Assembly (NCBI GenBank): GCA_023703655.1
Contig: CP097973.1
Location: 1,261,893-1,325,892 of the forward strand
Direction of reading: 5' to 3'
DNA from: SAR86 cluster bacterium
GTDB taxonomy: Bacteria > Pseudomonadota > Gammaproteobacteria > Magnimaribacterales > D2472
DNA length: 64,000 nucleotides
This document shows positions 37,450-44,378 of this stretch, in pieces (within the stretch, counting starts at the first letter, position 1; each line of letters opens with the position of its first letter). The notes below the pieces were generated by a model. That model saw only the letters and a program-made list of their open reading frames with translations. It did not search any database and was not told where the DNA came from. The position numbers and the translations under genes are program-made.

Positions 37450-37773
37450 CTATGGAGCTTTATATATGTTTACAATCGTTACTCCAACAACTATTAAAAA
37501 TAGTCCGCCAATCGTTTGCCAATTGAGAGCTTGTTTATAAAAAAAATAACTAAATAAGGCGATCGAAAATACCCCTATTCCTGACCAAGCAGCATAAAGA
37601 ATTGATAATGGTAATTTCTGGCTTAGTATTGATAGTAGATAAAATGATATGCAATAAGCAACCATTAAAATAGAAGTTGGAATAAGTTTTGTAAAATTAT
37701 TTGAGGCAGGAAGCAGCATTGTTCCTAAAACCTCAAATGCTATTGCTGCAAAAAGCATCAAGTAGATTGTCAT
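37450..37773 (-). CDS. Small multidrug resistance (SMR) family transporter
   Basis: The 107-residue protein has four membrane segments with the SMR signature AAIAFEVLGTMLLPAS (catalytic Glu), PLSILYAAWSGIGVF and the last helix ending VGVTIVNIYK. It exports cationic compounds or guanidinium in exchange for protons. It is 6 bp from the DUF1993 gene. Confidence 0.9.
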   Translation of the reverse strand: MTIYLMLFAAIAFEVLGTMLLPASNNFTKLIPTSILMVAYCISFYLLSILSQKLPLSILYAAWSGIGVFSIALFSYFFYKQALNWQTIGGLFLIVVGVTIVNIYKAP

Positions 37774-37779
37774 GAAATG

Positions 37780-38301
37780 CTAATTTTTAAGTTGCATCTT
37801 GCCAATGAAGTCAAGTTTACCAACTGGAACTCCCCGCATCCTTAGCATGTCATACATAGTTGTAACATGAAAATAAAAGTTTGGGAGGGAAAAAGATAAT
37901 ATGAAGTTCTCTGAGCTGAATGGCCACTCAATCGAACCCATTTTAAAAACTACTTCTTGCCCGCTACAAGCATTAATGTCATTTGCAGTAAAATTGTTTA
38001 AATCATGTTCTGCGTTCTCAAGCAGTGACTGCAATGCGGCAAAGTCCAAATTTTCTGGCATATTAGGTGGGCCAAACTCGCCGCTCTTAAGAGCGTTCAG
38101 TGCGCCAACAGAATGATGCACAATGCTAAATACTTGAAATGAAAATGGTGCCATGTCTTCATAAAGCCTAGCTTGAACTATTTCTTCTTGATTGATGCCT
38201 GTCTCTTCAAAATGGGATTTAGCTTTCTTGAATATTTGCAACGCAGCTGGAAGTATTTGCTTATAAGTTTCAAGGGATGCTTGGTTAATTGTAATGCTCA
38301 T
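37780..38301 (-). CDS. DUF1993 family protein
   Basis: A 173-residue soluble protein matching DUF1993 features: LYEDMAPFSFQVFSIVHHSV near the middle and a C-terminal LPNFYFHVTTMYDMLRMRGVPVGKLDFIG. It resembles DinB-like helical bundles. The function is unknown. A strong hairpin lies 16 bp upstream of its ATG. Confidence 0.82.
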   Translation of the reverse strand: MSITINQASLETYKQILPAALQIFKKAKSHFEETGINQEEIVQARLYEDMAPFSFQVFSIVHHSVGALNALKSGEFGPPNMPENLDFAALQSLLENAEHDLNNFTANDINACSGQEVVFKMGSIEWPFSSENFILSFSLPNFYFHVTTMYDMLRMRGVPVGKLDFIGKMQLKN

Positions 38302-38317
38302 GGTTTACCTCTGATTG

Positions 38318-38349
38318 AAGATGACCTTTAACAAGCGTAAAGTCATCTT
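38318..38349 (-). promoter_or_regulatory. Hairpin in the leader of the DUF1993 gene
   Basis: Arms AAGATGACCTTTA (38318-38330) and TAAAGTCATCTT (38338-38349) pair over 12 bp with one bulged C and a 7-base loop. It lies 16 bp upstream of the ATG at 38301 and in any read-through transcript from the MerC-like gene. It could be an RNA attenuator or part of a tandem terminator. Confidence 0.5.
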
Positions 38350-38360
38350 TTAATTTCGTT

Positions 38361-38393
38361 AAAAATTATAGCAAGAATAACTCTTACTATAAT
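38361..38393 (-). terminator. Near-perfect palindrome with T-tract, likely terminator of the MerC-like gene
   Basis: The 29-bp palindrome at 38365-38393 pairs 11 of 12 positions (ATTATAG-AAGA against TCTT-CTATAAT, loop ATAAC). On the minus strand it is followed by five T, 76 bp after the MerC-like stop. Both arms also contain a TATAAT facing outward, so a divergent-promoter operator is the alternative. The rest of the gap 38302-38468 holds no convincing gene. Confidence 0.5.
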
Positions 38394-38468
38394 GCCTTAA
38401 GAAAGTTTGCATTTTAAATATTACCTGGAAGGTCTCAAATTAATAACTTTAAACGAACTTTAGTCTAA

Positions 38469-38876
38469 CTAATCGTGACAATCATCGCACGCCTGATCTC
38501 TGCAAAGCTTAAAGTTTTGCCAGTGGGCAAAAACTAGAATTGCAGATCCAATAAGCGTCATAATTATCTCTCCCCACTCACCTAATATCTCTTCGCCAGC
38601 AAAGTAAGCGTAAAGAAGAATTATCAAGCCAATAAAGCCACTTAAAAATGAAATCTTTCCATTATGATTAAAAAGGCCTGTAAGCAATGCAAAGGTGCTA
38701 ATCGGAAAAATTATTAATAACATAACTCCATGCAAAAATTCATTGTCAATCTGCAATGCTATAAAGCTAGATGTTGTGATTAAGAAAGCTGGCATCAATA
38801 AACAATGCAGCGCACACGTTATTGAAACAAAAATTGATAATTTATCTGAGTTTTGTTGAGCAGAAGTTAGTTCCAT
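38469..38876 (-). CDS. MerC-like membrane protein
   Basis: The 135-residue protein has four membrane segments. The MerC hallmark CALHCLLMPAFL lies in the first helix (two cysteines), and the C-terminus is Cys-rich (LCRDQACDDCHD). MerC proteins import mercuric or related soft-metal ions. It stands opposite a metal cassette with MerT-like and HMA proteins, which supports a metal role. Confidence 0.82.
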   Translation of the reverse strand: MELTSAQQNSDKLSIFVSITCALHCLLMPAFLITTSSFIALQIDNEFLHGVMLLIIFPISTFALLTGLFNHNGKISFLSGFIGLIILLYAYFAGEEILGEWGEIIMTLIGSAILVFAHWQNFKLCRDQACDDCHD

Positions 38877-38940
38877 AACATCACAATCGCTGGAGTAAAA
38901 AAACGTTAACTAAAATATGATTGATAAAATATAGCTATGC

Positions 38941-38988
38941 TTATTTTGCGCAGCAGCTACATTTACAACATTTACAACATTTACACAT
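38941..38988 (-). CDS. Candidate 15-residue Cys-rich metal-binding peptide
   Basis: The minus-strand frame from ATG 38988 to TAA 38941 reads MCKCCKCCKCSCCAK: 8 Cys and 4 Lys in 15 residues, with three in-frame repeats of TGTAAATGT-type codons. The composition is metallothionein-like. It lies between the MerC-like gene and the divergent CsoR-controlled cassette. No strong ribosome site is visible; a TATAGT at 38994-38999 would make it nearly leaderless. Translation is unproven. Confidence 0.4.
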   Translation of the reverse strand: MCKCCKCCKCSCCAK

Positions 38989-39033
38989 GGGCACACTATA
39001 TAACGAACGCTTCATTTTATCTACATTGAATGA

Positions 39034-39062
39034 TTGAACTCAATTAATAAAATATGTATATT
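39034..39062 (+). promoter_or_regulatory. Sigma-70-type promoter of the metal cassette
   Basis: TTGAAC (39034-39039) and TATATT (39057-39062) are separated by exactly 17 bp, predicting a start near 39069, just before the CsoR-type operator. The TTG that opens the longest reading frame lies in this -35 box, arguing against that start codon. Confidence 0.6.
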
Positions 39063-39072
39063 TTATGGTAGC

Positions 39073-39089
39073 ATACCCCTTATGGGTAT
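39073..39089 (+). promoter_or_regulatory. CsoR-type operator
   Basis: ATACCC-CTTAT-GGGTAT is a perfect 6-bp inverted repeat with a 5-bp spacer, resembling copper-sensing CsoR operators (ATACCCnnnnGGGTAT type). It lies just downstream of the predicted transcription start, where a bound repressor would block initiation. A CsoR-like repressor gene ends the same operon at 40460-40720. Confidence 0.65.
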
Positions 39090-39681
39090 GTTGATTGTGA
39101 GTATATTATCTATTTTGTCATTTGAACTGCATGCTAGGCCTATATCTTATTCAGGTGGTTCAACCATAATGGCATTTTCAGACAACATGAAAAATTCTTT
39201 GTATTATCATTATTCGCCGTCATATAAATACTCTGTTGGAATTGAAGATATTAAAGACAAATATTTTAGAGATAAATATTCATATTTGAGATTTACATAT
39301 TTATTAAATAGAAAAAATACGCAAACCTCTCAGAGAAATTTATATTTTCAATCTGGCGTTAGTTCAAAAGGATATGACGAATTTTTTTATGGTATGCATG
39401 GGGATTGGGAAACACGAAGGCTGTTCGTTGGCTTTGGAATCAAGGAAACTAAAAAAAATATGCAAGATTATACAGAACAATTCTATCAAGTAGGAGTAGC
39501 GCCATATCTCGGCAATTATGGTGATTTACATACATGGATCATGCTAAAGACAAAAGAAAATTCACTCGACAATAAGTGGTCAACTTACCCTGTATTAAAA
39601 TTTTTTAAAGGTAATTCTCTTGTTGAATTTGGATATAATAACAAGACTGAATGGGATATACATTTAATGTACAGGTTTTAG
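39088..39681 (+). CDS. Exported beta-barrel-like protein of the metal cassette
   Basis: I do not recognise a family. From ATG 39088 (or 39082) the protein has a signal peptide (MLIVSILSILSFELHA). About 180 residues follow, rich in alternating aromatic strands such as SYLRFTYLL, NLYFQSG, RRLFVGFGI and SLVEFGYNN, ending in MYRF, a C-terminal Phe typical of outer-membrane barrels. The frame is open to a TTG at 39034, but that lies in the -35 box. It is the first gene of the CsoR-controlled operon. Confidence 0.7.
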   Translation: MLIVSILSILSFELHARPISYSGGSTIMAFSDNMKNSLYYHYSPSYKYSVGIEDIKDKYFRDKYSYLRFTYLLNRKNTQTSQRNLYFQSGVSSKGYDEFFYGMHGDWETRRLFVGFGIKETKKNMQDYTEQFYQVGVAPYLGNYGDLHTWIMLKTKENSLDNKWSTYPVLKFFKGNSLVEFGYNNKTEWDIHLMYRF

Positions 39682-39689
39682 GAGAAAAT

Positions 39690-40091
39690 ATGAAGAAATT
39701 ATTTTTATTGATTGGTTTTAGCTCAATGATATGGGCAGATAATCCTCATGAGCACATGGATCACTCCCATCAAGGTCATCAACACAATGAGCTTGTGGAT
39801 GGCACAAATTTAGAAGTAGACTTTGAAAGATACAATAAATTTATTAAAGATCTTACGGGTTCCCAAATTGCAGTCATCAATGTGCAAGGAATGGTTTGTG
39901 ATTTTTGTGCTAGGGGCATTGAAAAAACATTCGAGAAGGACATTAATGTTAAAAAAATAGATGTTGATCTTAGTAAAGGTAAAGTACTAATTGCATTTAA
40001 TAATGCGCACACAATAAATTTTGATGATATCAAAGAGAAAATTCTAATAAATGGTCAAAATGCAACTGACATGGAAGTAATTAATCTATAA
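39690..40091 (+). CDS. His-rich periplasmic HMA-domain metal-binding protein (MerP-like)
   Basis: From ATG 39690 (preceded by AGGAG) the 133-residue protein has a signal peptide, a His-rich stretch HEHMDHSHQGHQHNE (about 21-36) and a C-terminal heavy-metal-associated domain. The CxxC site is GMVCDFCARGIE. It probably hands soft metal ions to the adjacent MerT-like protein. The longer frame from 39651 overlaps the upstream gene and is less likely. Confidence 0.85.
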   Translation: MKKLFLLIGFSSMIWADNPHEHMDHSHQGHQHNELVDGTNLEVDFERYNKFIKDLTGSQIAVINVQGMVCDFCARGIEKTFEKDINVKKIDVDLSKGKVLIAFNNAHTINFDDIKEKILINGQNATDMEVINL

Positions 40092-40097
40092 ATAGTT

Positions 40098-40463
40098 ATG
40101 CAAGATAAGTCTGTAAATTTTTTATCCTTATTTGCCTCATCTTCAACCTTAATATGTTGTGCTCTACCTTCATTGTTTGTTGTAATTGGTGCAGGAGCAT
40201 CCTTTGCAAGTCTAATCACAATATTCCCATTTTTAATTGTCATTTCACAATATAAGTTTTACATAACTATATTTGCGTTGCTGATAATACTCATAGCTGG
40301 TTATGTGAATTTCAAAACTTACCGCATGCCCTGCCCAGCTGATCCAGAATTAGGAAGGTTATGCATGCAATCGAGAAAACAATCAAGACTAGTGTATTAT
40401 TTTTCAGTCTTCTTATTTGTTTTTGCTACAACATTAACTTATATAATCCCAAAAATAATATGA
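40098..40463 (+). CDS. merT: MerT-like mercuric/soft-metal transporter
   Basis: The 121-residue protein has three membrane segments. The paired Cys motif STLICCALPS is in the first helix, and a cytoplasmic loop carries CPADPELGRLC. These match MerT, which takes metal from periplasmic MerP. There is no merA or merR in the window, so the ion could be copper rather than mercury. Its stop overlaps the csoR start in ATGA. Confidence 0.82.
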   Translation: MQDKSVNFLSLFASSSTLICCALPSLFVVIGAGASFASLITIFPFLIVISQYKFYITIFALLIILIAGYVNFKTYRMPCPADPELGRLCMQSRKQSRLVYYFSVFLFVFATTLTYIIPKII

Positions 40464-40720
40464 AACATCCATGCCATAAAGAAGAAATTTCAAGCCTAAG
40501 CAGGATTGAGGGACAAGTTCGTGGAATAGCTAACATGATTAATGAGGATAGATATTGCATAGAGATTCTCGATCAGATCAAAGCTGTGAGAAGTGCTATT
40601 ACCAGTGTTGAAGGCAGGATATTAAAAAAGCATATGAAGGAATGCGTTAAAGATACGTTAAACAGTGGCAAAGGTTTTGATGACAAGGTTGAGGAAGTAT
40701 TAAAAATCCTTAAAAGATAA
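40460..40720 (+). CDS. csoR: CsoR/RcnR/FrmR-family metal-sensing repressor
   Basis: ATG 40460 gives an 86-residue all-helical DUF156 repressor: HPCHKEEISSLSRIEGQVRG, then the CsoR-type ligand set Cys in DRYCIEILDQI and His/Cys in KKHMKECVKD. The Cys-His-Cys arrangement is that of Cu(I)-sensing CsoR. It is coupled to the MerT-like gene and probably represses this operon through the operator at 39073-39089. The open frame extends to 40361 inside the upstream gene, but this start fits the family. Confidence 0.88.
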   Translation: MKHPCHKEEISSLSRIEGQVRGIANMINEDRYCIEILDQIKAVRSAITSVEGRILKKHMKECVKDTLNSGKGFDDKVEEVLKILKR

Positions 40721-40745
40721 CCTAGTTTCCACCAATCATATTTAT

Positions 40746-41114
40746 TTACTCACTTTCCACGTAAAATAATTTGGTATAAAGTTGCCACCTGTCACCTACC
40801 TTTATAAAAGACAAAGTATCTAAAAATGTTATGCCTAAGTATTTGTCTCTTACTTTTGCCAATGCGGTAGTGCCCTCTATTTCGCATGACAAAAGCTCAA
40901 AAACTACATCCTCACCCTTGTCTTTTGGAGGTGGTTGTTGAGCTGCTACAAAATCAGCAAAGTCTTCTGTTGACATTTCCATAAAATCACCATGTAAATA
41001 TCCCACCACTTTTGCATTCTTATGAAATGCTTGTTTTACCTTTTCTGGATCAGATTCATCCATGCTATCAACATATAGTTGCAATAAATTATCTATCTGT
41101 TCTTTGTCATTCAC
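40746..41114 (-). CDS. NTF2-fold protein, putative lumazine-binding type
   Basis: The 122-residue protein resembles the Lumazine_bd_2/SnoaL-like group: an N-terminal helix pair with MDESDPEKVKQAFHKNA, VGYLHGDF and the C-terminal strands AKVRDKYLGITFLDTLSFIKVGDRW (in parts). The role is unknown. It is convergent with csoR. Confidence 0.8.
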   Translation of the reverse strand: MNDKEQIDNLLQLYVDSMDESDPEKVKQAFHKNAKVVGYLHGDFMEMSTEDFADFVAAQQPPPKDKGEDVVFELLSCEIEGTTALAKVRDKYLGITFLDTLSFIKVGDRWQLYTKLFYVESE

Positions 41115-41136
41115 TTTATTTATTTCTTATTACAGT

Positions 41137-41256
41137 TATGCCCTGCTCTTCAAGGACTTTTATAAGAGCTTCTTTTAGTGTTTTAGGATCTGAATTCTCT
41201 TCAGCTACAATGCCCTTAAGTTCTTTTGACTGTTTATTTTGTTTATCTTTGCTCAA
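41137..41256 (-). CDS. Possible 39-aa charged peptide
   Basis: A TTG-started frame reads MSKDKQNKQSKELKGIVAE and ends SLKSRA. GAGGACG lies 8 bp upstream as a ribosome site. It fills the gap between two genes of the same strand and has Lys/Glu-rich helical composition. No family is recognised and coding status is uncertain. Confidence 0.3.
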
Positions 41257-41278
41257 TCAAACGTCCTCAATAGAAGAT

Positions 41279-41686
41279 TTATGACTCTTTGTTTGGATTC
41301 CATATGACCAAATTTTTAGTTTTAAGTCTGTTAGCAACAATCTTGTATCTGGATTGTTCTTCTTTCCACTCTTTCAACCATTGAGCGCCATCTCTCTCTG
41401 CATCAACAAAGATTGCGTTGGTAAATGCTAATGGCAATAGTATTGCAATATGAATAATCACGCTGGCAACTGTGTTGTAATTAAAAAATCCTAGATAGTT
41501 TGCAGCTAAAATTCCAAAGAAAATACTCCATATAGTAAATAACACCAGCATAAAATATGCTTGCAGACTTTCATCAGGCACATACTTTAATGGATTGTAT
41601 CGTACGTCCATTACTCTTCTATAAGCACTGACTAACTTCATTACAGTTCTTCTAAATAGACTAGGTTTTTTCATAGTAGGTTTCAT
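41279..41686 (-). CDS. Two-segment membrane protein of unknown function
   Basis: The 135-residue protein has a basic N-terminus, two membrane segments (about 48-66 and 75-93) and a charged C-terminal tail with WLKEWKEEQSRYK. It resembles small 2TM-domain proteins, but I cannot name a family. Its ATG overlaps the TAA of the 33-aa gene upstream (TAATG), which indicates translational coupling. Confidence 0.7.
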   Translation of the reverse strand: MKPTMKKPSLFRRTVMKLVSAYRRVMDVRYNPLKYVPDESLQAYFMLVLFTIWSIFFGILAANYLGFFNYNTVASVIIHIAILLPLAFTNAIFVDAERDGAQWLKEWKEEQSRYKIVANRLKTKNLVIWNPNKES

Positions 41687-41787
41687 TATTTCTTTTTCCT
41701 ATTAAATCTTACAAACTCCTTAATAACATGCATGCCAACAGTTGCCCACGTCACAATGATTAAGCTCCAAAACAAAATCTCAATCAT
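41686..41787 (-). CDS. 33-aa single-span membrane peptide
   Basis: The frame MIEILFWSLIIVTWATVGMH, then VIKEFVRFNRKKK-stop, encodes one membrane span with a basic C-terminal end. Its stop is in TAATG with the start of the next gene, strong support for translation. Topology rules would place the basic end in the cytoplasm. No family is recognised. Confidence 0.6.
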   Translation of the reverse strand: MIEILFWSLIIVTWATVGMHVIKEFVRFNRKKK

Positions 41788-41831
41788 ATGAATCTATATA
41801 TTATTATATTTTATATTGAATGGTTAATTTA

Positions 41832-42119
41832 TTAAGTTATCAGTTTGGGTATTATTCCAAATTGCGCAAGAACACCAAAAATAATTAATAATACGATGCT
41901 AGCGATTATATTAAGATTCTTCTTTTGAATCCATTCAAATGCATCGTCTGTAAATTTTCTTATCAATGTATCTGCTTTGTCCATCCATTTAAGAGCTTTT
42001 CTTGTCCATTTATCAGTCACATCAATTAATGACAGAGAAATTGCTGCAATGACAAGCCACAGAAAACCATTCAGAATCATATCTATTAACCAGCCCACAA
42101 TCACCCAATTTATTTCCAT
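41832..42119 (-). CDS. Small two-span membrane protein (95 aa)
   Basis: The protein has an N-terminal membrane segment (about 8-28), an amphipathic linker with regularly spaced Trp (DKWTRKALKWMDKADTLI) and a C-terminal membrane segment (about 70-90). Its start overlaps the end of a 51-aa gene upstream by 10 bp. I recognise no family. Confidence 0.65.
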   Translation of the reverse strand: MEINWVIVGWLIDMILNGFLWLVIAAISLSLIDVTDKWTRKALKWMDKADTLIRKFTDDAFEWIQKKNLNIIASIVLLIIFGVLAQFGIIPKLIT

Positions 42120-42265
42120 AATAGATTTTTAGAATTTTCGAGTCTTTCTTCTGCTTTTTGCAGATCATTTTGTAGTTGCTGTTTGGTCTTATTTGAATGA
42201 ATCTCTGACAAAATCACAATAAAAATGATTAAAGCTGTGATAATCAATACATATTTATTACTCAT
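42110..42265 (-). CDS. 51-aa single-span membrane peptide with coiled-coil tail
   Basis: The frame starts MSNKYVLIITALIIFIVILS (membrane anchor) and continues with a charged helix (TKQQLQNDLQKAEERLENS). Its last 10 bp overlap the start of the next gene, a normal coupling arrangement in this genome. Anchor-plus-coiled-coil architecture suggests a small scaffold protein; no family is recognised. Confidence 0.6.
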   Translation of the reverse strand: MSNKYVLIITALIIFIVILSEIHSNKTKQQLQNDLQKAEERLENSKNLLWK

Positions 42266-42296
42266 ATTAAAAACATCTTTATATAATAAATAGCGT

Positions 42297-42731
42297 TTAC
42301 GCGTCTAATAGTGGATTTCTTCCCCATTTATTTTCATCATCCTTTGATGGCAACATTAACAAGATAAAAATTACAAACACCCCAACAATTGTGAAATAAG
42401 ATAATTGCCACCATCCAGAGATGCCCCTATCTTGGAGTCTCCTAGAGGTGACAGATATAGAAGGTAATAAAATAACTACATTGAAAATTAAAGTTAATGG
42501 TCCAATAGGATTTCGTACACTTTGCCATTCTTGATCTCTAAACTCCATTCCGTATGTAAGAATCATTGGAAAACCTTCAATGGCTGCATAAAGAATTGCT
42601 TCAGTAAAACTAATTAAAAAACCTGCGATAAATAATGTTAAACAAAAATACCAGAACTCACTTCTGCATGCTCTTTCGCTAAAATTATTCCAATTAATAA
42701 ATACTGATACGCATGACTCTTTTATGTTCAT
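42297..42731 (-). CDS. DUF805 family membrane protein
   Basis: The 144-residue protein has the DUF805 pattern: an N-terminal FSERACRSEFWYFCL, membrane segments around 25-45, 80-97 and 112-130, and VTSRRLQDRGISGWWQL between the last two. The C-terminal KWGRNPLL is also typical. The function of the family is unknown. Confidence 0.9.
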   Translation of the reverse strand: MNIKESCVSVFINWNNFSERACRSEFWYFCLTLFIAGFLISFTEAILYAAIEGFPMILTYGMEFRDQEWQSVRNPIGPLTLIFNVVILLPSISVTSRRLQDRGISGWWQLSYFTIVGVFVIFILLMLPSKDDENKWGRNPLLDA

Positions 42732-42759
42732 AATCTTTTTAGTAACAATAGTGCAAATT

Positions 42760-43446
42760 TTATCGCCTCAACAGTATAACGATCCAGCGACCAAGATTTA
42801 AAATGTCAGCAAGCGCGGCCGACACATAGGTAAGGGCTGCCGCTCTAAGGACATGACCAACAGCTTTTTCGTTTGACTGCGATATGTATTCCCCCTCTCT
42901 TAATAAAGGTAGCGCCTTAGAAAAGCTGGCATCAAATTCAATTGGCAATGTCACCGCATGAACCATCATACGGGCAATAAAACCTGATAGACCAAGTAGG
43001 AGCAATAAAGAAAATGGCATTGGATGCCTTGTAATAATGCCGATCACTGGCGATAAAGAAATAATGACAGCACTTAAACGAGCTACCTTATCAATAATGG
43101 GGACCATCTTTGTTCTAATAGCGAGGCGTCTATCGCCTTGTTGATCCTGAATCGCATGTCCAACCTCATGCGCCGCAATAGCAATTGCTGTTAATGATTT
43201 AGATTCATAATTTTCTTTCGAAAGCCGAACTTTTTTTTCAATTGGATCATAATGATCTCCTAGTTCAGTTACTTCTACTTTCACATCATTTAATGAAAAT
43301 CTTTCAATTAAATGCTTTGCAAGTTCTCCACCAGTACCTGGCATTTCCGGCTTTTCAGATGAATACCTCCTCATTACAAACTTCACCCACAACGATGGAC
43401 CAAATATCAGTGCTATAACTATGAGTACACCAATTACTAAAAGCAT
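42760..43446 (-). CDS. Neutral zinc metallopeptidase (YugP type)
   Basis: The 228-residue membrane protein has the zinc site AIAAHEVGHAIQDQQ and an N-terminal anchor. It ends with several hydrophobic segments, and VTLPIEFDASFSKALPLL is typical of the family. It is a predicted membrane-embedded protease of unknown substrate. It is the last ordinary chromosomal gene before the mobile-element zone next to glmS. Confidence 0.9.
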   Translation of the reverse strand: MLLVIGVLIVIALIFGPSLWVKFVMRRYSSEKPEMPGTGGELAKHLIERFSLNDVKVEVTELGDHYDPIEKKVRLSKENYESKSLTAIAIAAHEVGHAIQDQQGDRRLAIRTKMVPIIDKVARLSAVIISLSPVIGIITRHPMPFSLLLLLGLSGFIARMMVHAVTLPIEFDASFSKALPLLREGEYISQSNEKAVGHVLRAAALTYVSAALADILNLGRWIVILLRR

Positions 43447-43576
43447 GTTTTATCCTTCTAAAATTATTTACACTGTTTTCGAATACAATGTAACTGGATA
43501 TCTATAGCCATATTAAATTTTTTCAATATGATGATTTATATCTTTTTAATTGCTCTAGACTGATTGGCATTAAGAT
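43447..43576 (-). other. Non-coding gap downstream of the displaced glmS terminus
   Basis: No convincing gene is seen. A weak AT-rich hairpin (CATATT/AATATG, near 43509-43530) lies here and may once have terminated glmS transcription, because the oldest glmS-end copy lies directly to the right. Confidence 0.35.
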
Positions 43577-43597
43577 TTATTCAACAGTAACGAAATT
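43577..43597 (-). repeat. Third, oldest copy of the glmS terminus
   Basis: On the minus strand this reads AAT TTC GTT ACT GTT GAA TAA, that is N-F-V-T-V-E-stop. It keeps the V-T-V-E-stop of GlmS although codon wobble positions differ from the other copies. It abuts the outer inverted repeat of cassette B. I infer it is the original chromosomal end of glmS, displaced by the insertions. Confidence 0.6.
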
Positions 43598-43600
43598 GAA

Positions 43601-43616
43601 TTGGTTGTACCTGTTT
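43601..43616 (+). repeat. Inverted repeat, left end of cassette B
   Basis: TTGGTTGTACCTGTTT pairs 15/16 with the reverse complement of 44361-44376. The core TTGG-TGT-CC also matches the repeat of cassette A, so both cassettes have related ends. Confidence 0.7.
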
Positions 43617-43622
43617 TCCTTG

Positions 43623-44336
43623 TCACTTATATCTAGACCTATCTTTACACATTATTGGTTGATGTTTTCCTATCAAATAAGATTCTTCAGATAGATAGAT
43701 ATTGATCTCACCAACAGGAGTATTAATAGATGTACCCCTTCGTCCATAGAGGGTACCGATTCTGTTGTTTAAAAGATTGGTCCACTCATCACCTTCGTTT
43801 ACTGGGGTATCGTGTTTTTTATTATTTAAAAGTCTTGTGATATCTTTCTCCCAACGTTCCATTCTGTATTTAAATTTATTTTTACTAGATCCAACTCTTA
43901 CTATTTCATTATCTATCACATGTATGTAAATCATTTTTTCTGAAGTTGAGTACTTTTGGTCATATTCAACAATGAATTTTTTATTTCTTATATAAAACTT
44001 ACCAATTTTTTTAAAATTCATTTGATCCATATACTGATCTAAAGTTTTAAGATTTTCATCTCTTAGGTATTGATCTTTGGTTTTAACCTTTTTAATCCAT
44101 TTATGTTTTAAATCCCATTTTACGTCTTGATCAATCATGGTTTCATTACCAGAGTAACTGTCTCTCTTTATATTTTTCCTGTAAGTAGAGTTTTGTTTAT
44201 ACATGTCAAAGAATGTTTTTCCTTCTCCTATCCACTCTGTTCTTTTCCTATTATGAGGTTTGACTCTTGAATCAAATTCAACATCGGTTCTAACAAATTT
44301 GTCAGTAAGTAAAAAAGAATTAGATATTTTGTTCAT
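43623..44336 (-). CDS. GIY-YIG-like homing endonuclease candidate
   Basis: The 237-residue protein has a basic N-terminal half (about 1-130) with no named domain. A C-terminal part has GIY-YIG features: YIHV (137-140) and RVGSS (147-151) in place of GIY and YIG, the catalytic-type arginine in YRMERW (R158), and a late glutamate in YLSEESYLIGKHQP (E217 or E218). GIY-YIG enzymes make breaks that start homing. The divergent first motif lowers certainty. It is the sole gene of cassette B. Confidence 0.6.
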   Translation of the reverse strand: MNKISNSFLLTDKFVRTDVEFDSRVKPHNRKRTEWIGEGKTFFDMYKQNSTYRKNIKRDSYSGNETMIDQDVKWDLKHKWIKKVKTKDQYLRDENLKTLDQYMDQMNFKKIGKFYIRNKKFIVEYDQKYSTSEKMIYIHVIDNEIVRVGSSKNKFKYRMERWEKDITRLLNNKKHDTPVNEGDEWTNLLNNRIGTLYGRRGTSINTPVGEINIYLSEESYLIGKHQPIMCKDRSRYK

Positions 44337-44360
44337 CTACTAAGTACCTACCAAATATAT

Positions 44361-44376
44361 AAACTGGTACAACCAA
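44361..44376 (-). repeat. Inverted repeat, right end of cassette B
   Basis: The minus strand reads TTGGTTGTACCAGTTT, a 15/16 match to 43601-43616. With its two outer bases it starts immediately after the stop codon of the second glmS-end copy. Confidence 0.7.
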
Positions 44377-44378
44377 AT

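Larger units (their letters stand above)
43601..44378 (-). mobile_element. Cassette B: small inverted-repeat element with a GIY-YIG-like nuclease
   Basis: A unit of about 0.78 kb, bounded by 16-bp inverted repeats, lies between two copies of the glmS terminus (43577-43597 and 44379-44398). It carries one gene, a GIY-YIG-like nuclease that fills nearly all of it. The repeat begins directly after a V-T-V-E-stop sequence, in the same register as in cassette A. The architecture suggests a homing element specific for the end of glmS. Confidence 0.6.

Noticed and set aside
39034..39087. Longer start (TTG 39034) for the beta-barrel-like gene
   Set aside because: That TTG forms the -35 box of a good promoter and the signal peptide is complete from 39088.
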